64,000 nt of DNA from Oceanisphaera profunda (GTDB lineage Bacteria; Pseudomonadota; Gammaproteobacteria; Enterobacterales; Aeromonadaceae): the NCBI RefSeq assembly GCF_002157895.1, contig NZ_CP021377.1, positions 1,178,001-1,242,000 of the forward strand, in the 5' to 3' direction. The notes below the pieces were generated by a model. That model was not told the DNA's origin. It worked only from the letters and a program-made list of their open reading frames with translations, and searched no databases. Positions 38,621-48,126 of the stretch are shown piece by piece (position 1 is the stretch's first letter; each line of letters starts with the position of its first letter). The translations under genes and the position numbers were made by a program.

Positions 38621-40726
38621 TTACGGAATAATCGGCGTAAGAGCGACGGCTTTTTCCGCTGCTAATTCCTCACCGAGTTCCGCTTTAACTGAGGTGAACA
38701 ATACCTCGGCCGGTACCGGCTTACCTAACAGGTAGCCTTGTAAGGTATCGCAACCTAACTGGGTTAGCAGCGACTGCTGCTCTGATGTTTCTACACCTTC
38801 CGCCACTATCCTCATGCCCAATGTTTTGCCCAGCGCAATGATCGCCTGCACTATGGCTTCATCATCGTTCCCCTGCGCCAGCTCAGTAATAAAGCCACGG
38901 TCGATCTTCAGCTCATTGGCCGGTAATTGCTTAAGATAGAGCAAACTGGAGTAACCGGTGCCAAAGTCATCGATGGAAATAGAGACGCCCAAGGCTGACA
39001 GATTATTCAGCACCTTGAGACTAGTCTCGGCATCGTGCATGGCGGTAGATTCGGTAATTTCCAGCACCAATTGGGTGGGCGTTAACTCATGCACCTCCAA
39101 CGCCGTGTCCACCACCTCCACTAAGCTAATATGCTGCAGTTGCACTGCGGACAGATTCACCGCCACACTACAATCGTTATGCCCTTGATCACTCCACACT
39201 TTCATTTGTCGACAAGCTTCATTAATAACCCAGTTACCGATGGGAACAATTAAACCCGAGCTTTCTGCCTGCGGTAAGAAGCGATCCGGGGTCATAAAAC
39301 CATGCTCGGGGCTTTGCCAGCGTATTAAGGCCTCAAGTCCAATCATAGGCCCATTAGGAGCCTTAAACTTGGGCTGGTAATGCAACACCAGTTCGTTGTT
39401 ATCAATGGCTTGGCGTAGGTCTTGCTGTAACTGCATCTGCAGCTGTACATCGGCGTTCATGGCATGTTCAAAAAAGCGGTAGCCATTGCGACCCTGCTGT
39501 TTAGCGTGGTACATGGCCGCATCGGCGTTCACCATTAGCTCGTGCTCGGTCTTACCATCCTGCGGATAAATCGCAATACCGACACTGGCCGATATATGCA
39601 AAGGAGTATCCGAGATGTGGAAGGGTTGCGCTATGGTATCGATTAAGCGCTGTGCCAATAATGCCGAATTTTCGGGAGAGTCCGGCTCCATTAATAGCAC
39701 AAATTCATCTCCACCCAGCCTTGCTACCGTGTCTTCTTCTCGCGAGATTTTCAGCAAGCGCTGCGCGACTTCCTTCAGTAACAGATCACCCGCATGGTGA
39801 CCGTTCATGTCGTTGATGGCTTTAAAACCATCTAAATCCATAAAGAGCACCCCAAACTCGCCATTGCTGCGCTCGGCCCTGTGTATCGCTTGCTCTAAGC
39901 GATCGCCCAACAGAATACGGTTAGGTAAGCGTGTTAAATTGTCATGTAAGGCCAACTCAATCAGCTCATTAGTGGCCTCATCGAGCGAATTGGACAAACG
40001 TTCGGTACGCACATCGAGCATCGAAATAATGAGCGCAATGGCAAACACCGCTAGGCTGACAATAATCACCAATATCGCCAGCCATTTAGTATCAATTCCG
40101 CTGTTGGCCGCACTACAAAAGCTGTTTAAAGGAAACTTAGAGGCAGCCATGCCGGTATAATGCATGCCCACAATGGCGCACCCCATCACCAGCGATGCTC
40201 CCATGCGGGTAAAAGTGGTCCGTTTAGAGTCTTGGCGCAGACGAAAGGCCAGCCACAGGGCTGCTATGGAGGCAACAATGGCAATCACAATCGACAGCAC
40301 AAATATCCAAGGCACATAAATAATGCGCGGGGTCATCAGCATGGCTTCCATGCCGGTGTAGTGCATGCAAGCGATACCCAGCCCCATCAGGGTTCCCCCT
40401 GACACTAGCCGTCCCGTAGGCAGGGTATCTTTGCACACTAAATAAAGGGCAAGTGCTGAGGACACAATCGCAATTAACAGTGAAATTAAGGTAAGGGGAA
40501 CGTCATAGCCCAGCGCTATGGGCAGATTAAAGGCGAGCATGCCAATAAAATGCATCGACCAAATGCCAAACCCCATCGCAAAGGAGCCACCAATCAGCCA
40601 CCACATCGCCGTTTTGCCAGAAGTACTGGATACTCGGCTGGCCATATTAAGGGCGGTGTAAGATGCCAAAATAGCAACAATAATAGAAAAGGCAACGAGG
40701 ACCTGATTGTGGCTGCTTTCTAACAT
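38621..40726 (-). CDS. MHYT-GGDEF-EAL c-di-GMP turnover protein
   Basis: A 701-residue inner-membrane signalling protein. The N-terminal 240 residues form a seven-helix MHYT sensor with three motif copies (MHFIGML, MHYTGMEA, MHYTGMAA), thought to bind metal and sense small diatomic gases. A GGDEF domain follows (RLGGDEFVLLM, active-site type), then a complete EAL domain with EALIRW, NLSAVQLQ, DDFGTGYSS and KIDRGFI. Both catalytic signatures look intact, so it may make or break c-di-GMP. It converges on amt from the other strand. Confidence 0.93.
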   Translation of the reverse strand: MLESSHNQVLVAFSIIVAILASYTALNMASRVSSTSGKTAMWWLIGGSFAMGFGIWSMHFIGMLAFNLPIALGYDVPLTLISLLIAIVSSALALYLVCKDTLPTGRLVSGGTLMGLGIACMHYTGMEAMLMTPRIIYVPWIFVLSIVIAIVASIAALWLAFRLRQDSKRTTFTRMGASLVMGCAIVGMHYTGMAASKFPLNSFCSAANSGIDTKWLAILVIIVSLAVFAIALIISMLDVRTERLSNSLDEATNELIELALHDNLTRLPNRILLGDRLEQAIHRAERSNGEFGVLFMDLDGFKAINDMNGHHAGDLLLKEVAQRLLKISREEDTVARLGGDEFVLLMEPDSPENSALLAQRLIDTIAQPFHISDTPLHISASVGIAIYPQDGKTEHELMVNADAAMYHAKQQGRNGYRFFEHAMNADVQLQMQLQQDLRQAIDNNELVLHYQPKFKAPNGPMIGLEALIRWQSPEHGFMTPDRFLPQAESSGLIVPIGNWVINEACRQMKVWSDQGHNDCSVAVNLSAVQLQHISLVEVVDTALEVHELTPTQLVLEITESTAMHDAETSLKVLNNLSALGVSISIDDFGTGYSSLLYLKQLPANELKIDRGFITELAQGNDDEAIVQAIIALGKTLGMRIVAEGVETSEQQSLLTQLGCDTLQGYLLGKPVPAEVLFTSVKAELGEELAAEKAVALTPIIP

Positions 40727-41232
40727 TAAATACCTGTTTTATATGAAGGATATTAAAAGGTGAGCGGTGTCATGCCCAGTGGTTGCAAAAGGATTTCTGC
40801 TCTAGGCCAAGGTTGCTGTGTTCCAACCAAAGGTGTCGACGGCAGGCATTCGCTGATTTTTTCAGCCAAAACTTGGCTTTCTAGGCTAAATTCGATGACG
40901 ACCACGGAATGTTCGAACGTCTAGCTGGCACTCGATGAGCTTTATAGGGTTAGAAATGGCCAAGATAGTGATTTCTTTACGAAAAATCGATTGGCACAGG
41001 TTTCATTTACAGACTTTATCTTGTTGTTACGCATCTGCTTCGGCCTGCTTAGCTATTCTGTGATACAGCTATCCTTAAAATAAATAGCTTCACAGATAAA
41101 TGTGATGTTAAGCGCGTTCTTTTAAAGGAAGCCAACACTCATCAACTTAAAATAAAGTAACACTCCAGCCGCCCTGCCCTAATTAAAATAAAAGTCATAC
41201 CTTTACAGTTAACAAGCACGCATTTTTAGCCA
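40727..41232. other. Intergenic gap, no gene seen
   Basis: About 500 AT-rich bases between the MHYT gene start and the rlmA terminator. No convincing reading frame, RNA gene or clear repeat is visible, apart from short AGCTAT/ATAGCT and TGTGA/TCACA phrases around 41050-41105. It presumably holds the promoter of the MHYT gene. Confidence 0.5.
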
Positions 41233-41268
41233 TTAAACAAAACGAGGCTTTCACCCCGTTTTGTTTAA
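41233..41268 (-). terminator. Terminator overlapping the rlmA stop
   Basis: Stem TTAAACAAAACG-GG/CC-CGTTTTGTTTAA with one mismatch, 41233-41247 pairing with 41255-41268. Both strands carry T-rich arms. On the minus strand it begins within the rlmA stop codon. Confidence 0.75.
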
Positions 41269-42095
41269 TTAGCCACTCTCTTATATACCCGCAGCATAAA
41301 GTCCGCCTCAAACATGAGCTGAGTGGCGGCTTGTAGTTGAGTACGCAGCTCGACTTGGGCTTTCCAGGCTAAGGGCGTCATTTGTAATAAATCGTCCGCT
41401 TGTTCACCGGTTAAGGTCATGTCGTAATTAAGCTTGGCTTCTTCTACTAGCTCGAAACCATGAATGCTTTCTGCGGCTTCGTCGTGCAGGTGCACGTTAT
41501 CGTAAATCAGCGCTTTAAGCTGATAGAGATGACGGGCGGCGGGGGTGACGGTAATAATCACGCCTGCTGTGGTTAATACCCGCGCTAATTCGGAGGCTTC
41601 GCAAGGGGCATAAATGCGCACTACGGCGTCTAAGCTGTGCTCAGCAAACGGTAGGCGCTGGCTGGAGGCCACACAAAACTGCATGTGTTGCGAGGTGTAG
41701 CGCTTGGCGGCATAGCGAATGGCCACTTTGGAAATATCTAAGCCATAACAAGTGGTACAGCTGGAAAGCGCGGCCAGTTTCTCGGCAACATAAGCGGTGT
41801 AATAGCCTTCGCCACAGCCAATGTCTAAGATTTGTCGGGGGGTGTTTGCTGTGTGTTTTATACACAGCTCGCTCACCGCTTCACGCAGCTTATGATACTG
41901 ATCGGACGCTAAAAAGCGGCGTCGTGCTTGCATCATGTCGACATTATCACCCGGCTCCTTCGAGCGTTTATGCTGCACGGGCATCAAGTTAACATAGCCT
42001 TCTTTAGCGCGGTCAAATTGATGGTTATTTTCACATTCAAGACCACCTTCTCGGGTAGTAAGAGCATGGTGACAAAGCGGGCATTGATAAGACAT
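41265..42095 (-). CDS. rlmA: 23S rRNA (guanine-745-N1)-methyltransferase
   Basis: A 276-residue SAM-dependent methyltransferase (E. coli RlmA 269) modifying G745 in helix 35 of 23S rRNA. An N-terminal zinc finger is visible (CPLC..CENNHQFD), then VNLMPVQHKRSKEPGDN, and the SAM motif ILDIGCGEGYYTAY. The family also includes RlmA-II (G748) enzymes that give tylosin resistance; proteobacterial members are type I. It stands alone, with patatin upstream on the same strand. Confidence 0.92.
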   Translation of the reverse strand: MSYQCPLCHHALTTREGGLECENNHQFDRAKEGYVNLMPVQHKRSKEPGDNVDMMQARRRFLASDQYHKLREAVSELCIKHTANTPRQILDIGCGEGYYTAYVAEKLAALSSCTTCYGLDISKVAIRYAAKRYTSQHMQFCVASSQRLPFAEHSLDAVVRIYAPCEASELARVLTTAGVIITVTPAARHLYQLKALIYDNVHLHDEAAESIHGFELVEEAKLNYDMTLTGEQADDLLQMTPLAWKAQVELRTQLQAATQLMFEADFMLRVYKRVAN

Positions 42096-42276
42096 GTAAA
42101 CCTACGAATGAAAAGAGCTGAAGCGAAAAAACGTAGCGCAGTGTAAGTGTTTTTAGACACAGATGCGATGAGAACGGTTTACCTTATCAAGCGAAAAAAA
42201 CACCGGTATAGCCCTGTTAGGAATGATAAACCGCTGAATTTAATTCTTCAAAAACGGCTGACCTATCATAGACCTC

Positions 42277-44520
42277 TTAATAGAACAGAGGCCGTCCTAA
42301 ATAGAAAAACACAGTATTGTTACCTCCCTCAGCTTGGCCAACGCCAAGATAAACGGGCCCTACTGGTGTGTCGGCGCCTACAAAGACGCTACCTGCAGCA
42401 ATGCCGTCGTTCCCTATATCTTGCTTGGTCTCCCAAACACCGCCATATTCTAACGAGCCCCCGATATACCAGTCCAATATGGGGGTAGGTTTAAAGCGAC
42501 GATAATAGAGCGCAGACGCGACTGCCGCCTGCTCGCCGCTCAGTGAGTTATCCGTAAAGCCGGACAGATTGAGGAAGCCACCTAAGCGATAACGATCTTG
42601 CACGTCAGCCGTGCCGCTCACCGTGGTATTGAGTAGGCCGCCCAAACCAAACACATGGCCGTCACCCACGGTGGCAAACTTACTGGCGCGAAGGGTGAAT
42701 TGATCAAAATCCGCATCACTGCCCAAGTCTTCGCGAGCACTCATATATTCGAGGACGCTTAGCCAACCTTGATTGGGGAAATTGTAATTATCGAGGCGGT
42801 CGAAAGAAAGACGCCCGTAGAGTTTAGCCGTATTGAAACTGAATTCTGGCAATTGTGGCAAACCGGTCTGCAACTCAACCTTGCCGGTATTGTAGCGATA
42901 ACCCACTCTCGCTTCGCTATAAACACTGATTTCTCGGCCTAAGGCAAGATCCGCTTGGGCATCGTAAACGCGATAATCAGCCAGGTTGTTTTGGCCGCCA
43001 TCGTAAAGACTAATATTGTAAGTACCATAACTGAGACTGGTATCGACGAAATAGCGCGATAGTGTATCTAGCGGTTGATACCACTCGCCCGCAATCTGTG
43101 GCTCAGCCCCCAGCTGAGAGCCTATCCTAAGTTCACCGTTCAGCGCATTGATACCGGTGCGTAAGTAGGCAAGACCCAGATTGTAGCTATTCTCGCCCTG
43201 TTCATCACTGGACAGCTCAAGACCAAGCTGCAGATAGTTAGGCCCCCAACTGCGTGCATGGGCATCTACTAACAGTCCGGTTTGATCATCCTCTTCGATA
43301 ATGTCGTATTGCACGGTTTGGAATAGCTCCAACCCATAAATATTGCTGAGATCCTGTTGCAGCAATAATGGATCCAATGGCTCACCAATAGGTTGATGCA
43401 GTCGGTCACGCACCATGCCATCGGCCACCTTGGAATCATTCTTGATGCGGATGAAGTTTACCACTGGCATACCTTTAGGGGGCCGAGCATTACGCATTGC
43501 TAGATAGTCATGATACTGGCTCTCAGATAAAGACAAACGCGCTAGCTGCTCGCGGTGCGCATTAGTGGCTTCAAAGCCCTTGGCTATGGCCTCTTGGGAG
43601 CGCGAAAAATCACTGCTGGTAATATTACCGAGCTTTGGAACAATCAGGATGTCTTGTTCGGTAAGGGTGGCGATTTGGCGGTCAGCATTGGTGCGGGTCA
43701 AAATCGAGGTCAGCTGTAAGGTTATCTTAAATAGATTATTAACATCCGCCGCCGGCATATAAGGGCTACTAATATCGACCGCAATCACGATGTCGGCCCC
43801 CATATCTCGCACTACATCTATGGGTATGTTGTCGGTTATACCACCATCGACCAAGAGCTTACCGTCGATTTTAGTGGCGGCGAAAGCACCGGGTACCGAC
43901 ATACTGGCGCGCATGGCGGTGGCAAGATCCCCTGAGCTGAGCACCACTTTAGTGCCGGTTTCAATATCGGAGGCCACCGCACGAAAAGGAATATACAAAC
44001 GATCGAAATCGGTCGTGGTCGAGATGGGTAATGTCAGCTCTCGTAACGCTAAATCGAACTTTTGCCCTTGAATAGCGCCGGTAGGAAATTTCAGTTCGCC
44101 TTGATCGGTAATACCCGGCTTGGCTTTTATTAGGTACAGATCATCGTCACGTTTGCGACGAAACGAGCGATCTTGACGGGGCGGTTCATCATTAAAAATA
44201 TGATCCCAGTCCATGGTCTTGAGCGCGGTTTCAATCTCCGCCACCGGCATGCCAGACGCGTATAGCCCGCCGATAATAGAGCCCATGCTGGTTCCGGCAA
44301 TGTAGTCGATGGGGATATTCATACTTTCGAGCACTTTGAGCACGCCGACATGCGCCGTGCCGCGCGCCCCGCCGCCGCTCAACACCAAGCCGATTTTGGG
44401 CCGTTCAGCCGCTTCGGTTGCTGCCTGCACCGAAGGGTGAAACAGTGCACCGAGTAAGATAATGCACCAGCCAAACGTTAACCCGCGACTGGCCAAATTC
44501 ATGGTGTGCTTAGGCGGCAT
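42277..44520 (-). CDS. Patatin-like phospholipase with POTRA and BamA-type barrel (PlpD-like)
   Basis: A 747-residue outer-membrane or secreted lipase. The ATG at 44520 (GGAG upstream, MPPKHTMNLASRG) opens a signal peptide cleaved near VQA-ATEA; an upstream frame to 44649 overlaps the neighbour and has no better site. The patatin domain is about 41-330, with oxyanion loop GGGARG (49-54), nucleophile Ser78 in GTSMG and catalytic Asp in DGGITDN near 224. A POTRA-like stretch and a C-terminal 16-strand-type barrel follow, ending in FYLGRPLFY with a terminal aromatic residue. This is the type Vd autotransporter layout of Pseudomonas PlpD. Confidence 0.92.
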   Translation of the reverse strand: MPPKHTMNLASRGLTFGWCIILLGALFHPSVQAATEAAERPKIGLVLSGGGARGTAHVGVLKVLESMNIPIDYIAGTSMGSIIGGLYASGMPVAEIETALKTMDWDHIFNDEPPRQDRSFRRKRDDDLYLIKAKPGITDQGELKFPTGAIQGQKFDLALRELTLPISTTTDFDRLYIPFRAVASDIETGTKVVLSSGDLATAMRASMSVPGAFAATKIDGKLLVDGGITDNIPIDVVRDMGADIVIAVDISSPYMPAADVNNLFKITLQLTSILTRTNADRQIATLTEQDILIVPKLGNITSSDFSRSQEAIAKGFEATNAHREQLARLSLSESQYHDYLAMRNARPPKGMPVVNFIRIKNDSKVADGMVRDRLHQPIGEPLDPLLLQQDLSNIYGLELFQTVQYDIIEEDDQTGLLVDAHARSWGPNYLQLGLELSSDEQGENSYNLGLAYLRTGINALNGELRIGSQLGAEPQIAGEWYQPLDTLSRYFVDTSLSYGTYNISLYDGGQNNLADYRVYDAQADLALGREISVYSEARVGYRYNTGKVELQTGLPQLPEFSFNTAKLYGRLSFDRLDNYNFPNQGWLSVLEYMSAREDLGSDADFDQFTLRASKFATVGDGHVFGLGGLLNTTVSGTADVQDRYRLGGFLNLSGFTDNSLSGEQAAVASALYYRRFKPTPILDWYIGGSLEYGGVWETKQDIGNDGIAAGSVFVGADTPVGPVYLGVGQAEGGNNTVFFYLGRPLFY

Positions 44521-44645
44521 GGCTTTCTCCAGACCATATGTACTCAAATAGCTCAAAGCCATGGCTGAACTCTTTAATCCTGCTATTAACATGCGCCGCT
44601 CGCTAAAAACCTGAGCGAACACAGAGTGGGCTAACACCGTGTAAC

Positions 44646-45095
44646 TCACTGCACACTATAACCACGACCTTCAAGACACGCCGCGTAGGCGCGGTCGTAG
44701 TCACTTTTATGCACAGTTGATGAGTTTACCTGCGCGGCTTGCCCTTGCTGATTAGCTCGGCCTTGCCTGACTCCGCCAATGAGGGCTCCCGTGGCGGCGC
44801 CACGCGCGGTGGCTTGTGAACTGTCGCCGGCGATGGCACCGATGGCAGCCCCGCCAAGTGCACCACGGGCAACCCCACCCGTATGTTGATTCGCCGAGGC
44901 ATTACTTGCAGGCGTGTTGTTGGTTGGGTCATACCCCGTGTTGGTCTTCGCCCAGTTATAACACTCGAACTGGTCTTGTTCTTGCAGCTCAGGTGACTGC
45001 TCTTTACTGGGATAGATAAATACTTCCTGCGCCAGCACCTGCTGCGAAGTCACGAATAGTATGGCAACCATCAAACCGTGCTTAATTTTGTGCAT
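44646..45095 (-). CDS. Exported glycine-zipper protein (YmgG-like)
   Basis: A 149-residue exported protein: signal peptide to about 22 (VLA-QEVF), then a Gln/Glu-rich segment with the pair CYNWAK, then a glycine zipper about 76-110 (GGVARGALGGAAIGAIAGDSS.. and GALIGGVRQGRA), and a C-terminal AYAACLEGRGYSV. This layout fits the YMGG-like glycine-zipper family. Two cysteines, in CYNWAK and AACLEGRG, could form a disulfide. It ends about 125 bases upstream of the patatin gene and may be co-transcribed with it. Role unknown; outer-membrane association is inferred. Confidence 0.82.
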   Translation of the reverse strand: MHKIKHGLMVAILFVTSQQVLAQEVFIYPSKEQSPELQEQDQFECYNWAKTNTGYDPTNNTPASNASANQHTGGVARGALGGAAIGAIAGDSSQATARGAATGALIGGVRQGRANQQGQAAQVNSSTVHKSDYDRAYAACLEGRGYSVQ

Positions 45096-45139
45096 CTTAT
45101 CAGCCTCTAATATGGCGGTAGGGAAAGAGCTGCGTATGA

Positions 45140-45925
45140 TTAAAACTTAATACCCAATCCCAGGTACGGTCCGCCCATGGTCATGTCCCATACGGTGCCA
45201 TCTTTTTCGTAGTCCCAATAGAGTTGGCGATAGCCGACTTTGGCGGTGAAATCTTTGGCAAACTCCCAGTTTGCACCGAGCATAAATTGATAAGTTAGAT
45301 TAGAGCCGCCGCCGCCAACATCTGCATAACCCAATAACGACCATTGTTCATTGAGCGGCTGTAATACTCGCACACCAATCACCGCATCCGTCCAACCATC
45401 AGAACCACTGGCACTTTTGCTACCACCAGGAAAGACAATGCCAGGTGTGGTGGTAATGGCCACATTGGCCTCGGTGTCTAACTTGGTGTAGCGCAGTGCC
45501 CAAATCATGTCGAGGGCCGTGCTGGTGTCCAGTACTCGATAAGCAACCGAACCCTGAGTGATAGATATTTCACTGGTCACATCTAGCGCACCGTTAACCG
45601 TTACCTGACCAAAAGGCCCAGTGACACTTTTTGCCTCTTTATCTGACAACTTAACGTAGATAGTTTCTAGGCCATAAGTCCAAGGCCCTTTACGGGCGGT
45701 AATTAAGCCCATAAAGGCCAAATCTAGGTCATCCACTATGTCACTGAAAGACGCATCTATATCACTGGTCACGCCGCGCACGCCTACTGTGCCGTCGATA
45801 CCGGCGGCGAACAAATAAGGGGTTACTTCAAATTGCCAGCTATCACTTTCAGCCGAGTAAGCTGCTTGGCTCGCGCCGTAGCTCAACAAGGCCAGTAACA
45901 TAGTCCATGGTTTTTTTATGTGCAT
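45140..45925 (-). CDS. Outer-membrane beta-barrel protein, unknown function
   Basis: A 261-residue protein starting MHIKKPWTMLLALLSYGASQA (GGAG 8 bases upstream of 45925); a longer frame to 45952 reads through the ribosome-binding site. The mature part alternates polar and hydrophobic residues in amphipathic strands (FEVTPYLFAAGIDGTVGV, WTYGLETIYVKL, VAYRVLDTSTALDMIWALRY) and ends in LGLGIKF with terminal Phe, as in small outer-membrane barrels. No named family is clear, though it resembles the porin-like proteins found near DUF1254 genes. It lies 44 bases upstream of the glycine-zipper gene. Confidence 0.78.
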   Translation of the reverse strand: MHIKKPWTMLLALLSYGASQAAYSAESDSWQFEVTPYLFAAGIDGTVGVRGVTSDIDASFSDIVDDLDLAFMGLITARKGPWTYGLETIYVKLSDKEAKSVTGPFGQVTVNGALDVTSEISITQGSVAYRVLDTSTALDMIWALRYTKLDTEANVAITTTPGIVFPGGSKSASGSDGWTDAVIGVRVLQPLNEQWSLLGYADVGGGGSNLTYQFMLGANWEFAKDFTAKVGYRQLYWDYEKDGTVWDMTMGGPYLGLGIKF

Positions 45926-46164
45926 ACCTGCATCTCCAACCCACTTAGGCATTTTTTACACTAAGGGCAGCCCCAGCGTTATGCTCAGCTGAGCACCCAC
46001 TAGGGCTGATTCGTTAATATGGCTTAGCTTGTGCTCGTGGCTTAATTTATTCGCCTGCACCACAGCGTCACTGCCAACACTCCGATTTTAACCATGTGAT
46101 AGGCAATACCCAGTACGCGGCGGTGACTTGCTACGCACTGGGTGATTGAGCATGTATCAGCAGA

Positions 46165-46761
46165 TTAAGATGCGGGGGTGACCTTGATAGCCACCGACTC
46201 TTGATAGACCGCATCCACTCGGTCACCCACTTTGATAGTGGACATATCGATGGACTCATCCACCGCCAGCTTAATGGTGTGCTCAGCACCTTGTAAGGTA
46301 ACCGTGCGGGCTGTCGCATCCATAGCCTGTACTACGCCTTCGGCCTCAACTGTTTTACGAATAGTTCCGCCGGGCTTTTGGCCAAGCGCGGCACGGCTAA
46401 GCGTGTCTGTTTCTACACGCTCACGCAGTTTATTCGCGGTATCCGCAGGGCTAAGCGCCAAGGCAACACCCACATTGTAAGTAGCTGTAACTCGGTCACC
46501 GACTTTTACTTGATCCAAATTACGAGCTTCTTCACCCACCGCCATCTGCGTCACCTCACCCTCTTCATTGCGCAGTGTGACCACACGATTATCTAAATCG
46601 ATAGCCTCAATGGTGGCAGTGGTCGTCATGTGCATACCCGCCATCACGGCTGGCTTTTCAGTGCCTTCATTAACACCGTCCATCGGTTGTGCAGCAAAAG
46701 CCGGCGCCGTTAACATGGCGCAAAGCAAACCTGCACTCCAACCTAGTTTTAAATTTTTCAT
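46165..46761 (-). CDS. Exported protein with two related beta domains
   Basis: A 198-residue protein with a signal peptide (MKNLKLGWSAGLLCAMLTAPAFA, cleaved before AQPM) and a good AAGGAG site. The mature protein has two copies of one motif: IEAIDLDNRVVTLRN..VKVGDRVTATY (about 51-97) and VQAMDATARTVTLQG..IKVGDRVDAVY (about 144-187), joined by a charged helical linker. The D/N-R-V-V-T-L...VGDRV pattern suggests a small OB-like or barrel fold. Not recognised by name; probably periplasmic. Confidence 0.75.
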   Translation of the reverse strand: MKNLKLGWSAGLLCAMLTAPAFAAQPMDGVNEGTEKPAVMAGMHMTTTATIEAIDLDNRVVTLRNEEGEVTQMAVGEEARNLDQVKVGDRVTATYNVGVALALSPADTANKLRERVETDTLSRAALGQKPGGTIRKTVEAEGVVQAMDATARTVTLQGAEHTIKLAVDESIDMSTIKVGDRVDAVYQESVAIKVTPAS

Positions 46762-46960
46762 TAACTGCTCTCCTTAGTGGTTTATTAAAAAATAACGCTT
46801 AACTTGTTATTGCTGTGATAACTCTAGTGCAATTTCTCGGGTTCGAGTACGCCTCTTCTAATCTTCTCTGCCCGCCCTAAGGCATTGTCTTTAAGGTAAA
46901 AAGACTGCATGGCGAGCACAGAGATCTAGCTTGGTCGAGCACAATTAAAACTGTACCAAC

Positions 46961-47983
46961 CTAATTTTTTTCAGCAGGAAAAATTTGGCGCCAGTCCTGC
47001 TCCATGCTGATCACATGCCAGCCGTATTGAGGTGCAGCATCAAGCGCCTGGTCTAACTTGCCAATGGCGGACACACGGTCGTACGCCCACTCACGCTTCG
47101 CATCATCGTGGTGCACTAAAATACCGAGTCGTGGCGTCGTATCTTCGCTGTTACGAGCAATAGTGGTGTACTCGAGCATCTGCATATCGCCATCGGAATT
47201 ACCCGCTGCGAAGATCGGCCGACGGCCAATGTGGCGATAGATGGCCACGGGCTTCTCTACATTGTCATTCATCTGGATCAAGTCGCCGGTCTTAACGATA
47301 GTCGGGATGCCGTCGCGCATCTCGTACGTCGCATGGGCGGTCGAGCCGACCACATTCTCGGGCGGAACTCCGTAGACCGATTCGGCAAATACGCGCATAA
47401 AGTCGATGCCGCCGCCTGAGACGATATAGACATCGAAATCGTTGGCGCGAAGGTAGTTCAGCAACTCAAGCATCGGCTGATAAGCCATCTGTGGGTAGGG
47501 CACATCCCGAGTTGGGTGTTTCGCACTCGCCAGCCAATCCATTACCGACGCATTGAACTGCGTCTCGGTCATGCCTACATGCGAGGCAAGGAGCAGTTTA
47601 ACCAAGCCTTCCTTGCCCGTCGCCATGACACCTTTAAGATCACCGGCAAGAGCGCTCTTATAAGGCTCCGTCGTCTGCCAATCTGGGTGGTCCGGCGCCA
47701 TGTCCTTCACGTTGTCTATCGCAAACTGGGCTTGGAAATAAACCGGTTGCTCGGCCCAGAGGGTGCCGTCGTTATCGAACGTCGCAATGCGATCGGGCAC
47801 TGGCACAAAATCCGCCGTACCCGGCTCAGTCACGCGCTGCACGAACGCCATGATGGCTGACTTGGTAGGATTACTATTCCACGACGGCAAAGGATCCGCC
47901 GGCGCTGGAGCTTGTGCCACCGCAAGGCTGGTGGTGGTGTACATCAGGCAGGCAATAAAAAATCGACTACTGAATTTTTGCAT
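46961..47983 (-). CDS. Exported HAD-superfamily phosphatase
   Basis: A 340-residue periplasmic HAD hydrolase with signal peptide (LAVA-QAPA). Motif I is FDNDGTLW (nucleophile Asp70, Asp72), motif II is IVSGGG, a conserved lysine precedes RHIGRRP, and motif IV is AAGNSDGDMQML. The cap is long and helical, as in SerB-like phosphatases. HAD proteins of this kind recur beside DUF1254 genes in other proteobacteria (from memory, to be checked). It lies 143 bases downstream of the six-gene DUF1254 array. Substrate unknown. Confidence 0.85.
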   Translation of the reverse strand: MQKFSSRFFIACLMYTTTSLAVAQAPAPADPLPSWNSNPTKSAIMAFVQRVTEPGTADFVPVPDRIATFDNDGTLWAEQPVYFQAQFAIDNVKDMAPDHPDWQTTEPYKSALAGDLKGVMATGKEGLVKLLLASHVGMTETQFNASVMDWLASAKHPTRDVPYPQMAYQPMLELLNYLRANDFDVYIVSGGGIDFMRVFAESVYGVPPENVVGSTAHATYEMRDGIPTIVKTGDLIQMNDNVEKPVAIYRHIGRRPIFAAGNSDGDMQMLEYTTIARNSEDTTPRLGILVHHDDAKREWAYDRVSAIGKLDQALDAAPQYGWHVISMEQDWRQIFPAEKN

Positions 47984-48126
47984 CAGGCTACATCCTTATG
48001 GGCGAGCTACTGCTCGGCACTTGATGATAGAGCTACGGCTCGGCTCTTAATGATAAGTAGGCCAACTACCAGACAGACCCGCTGCCTCATTGTTGGCCTA
48101 AACCTAATCTATCTCTCAAGTGTTAT

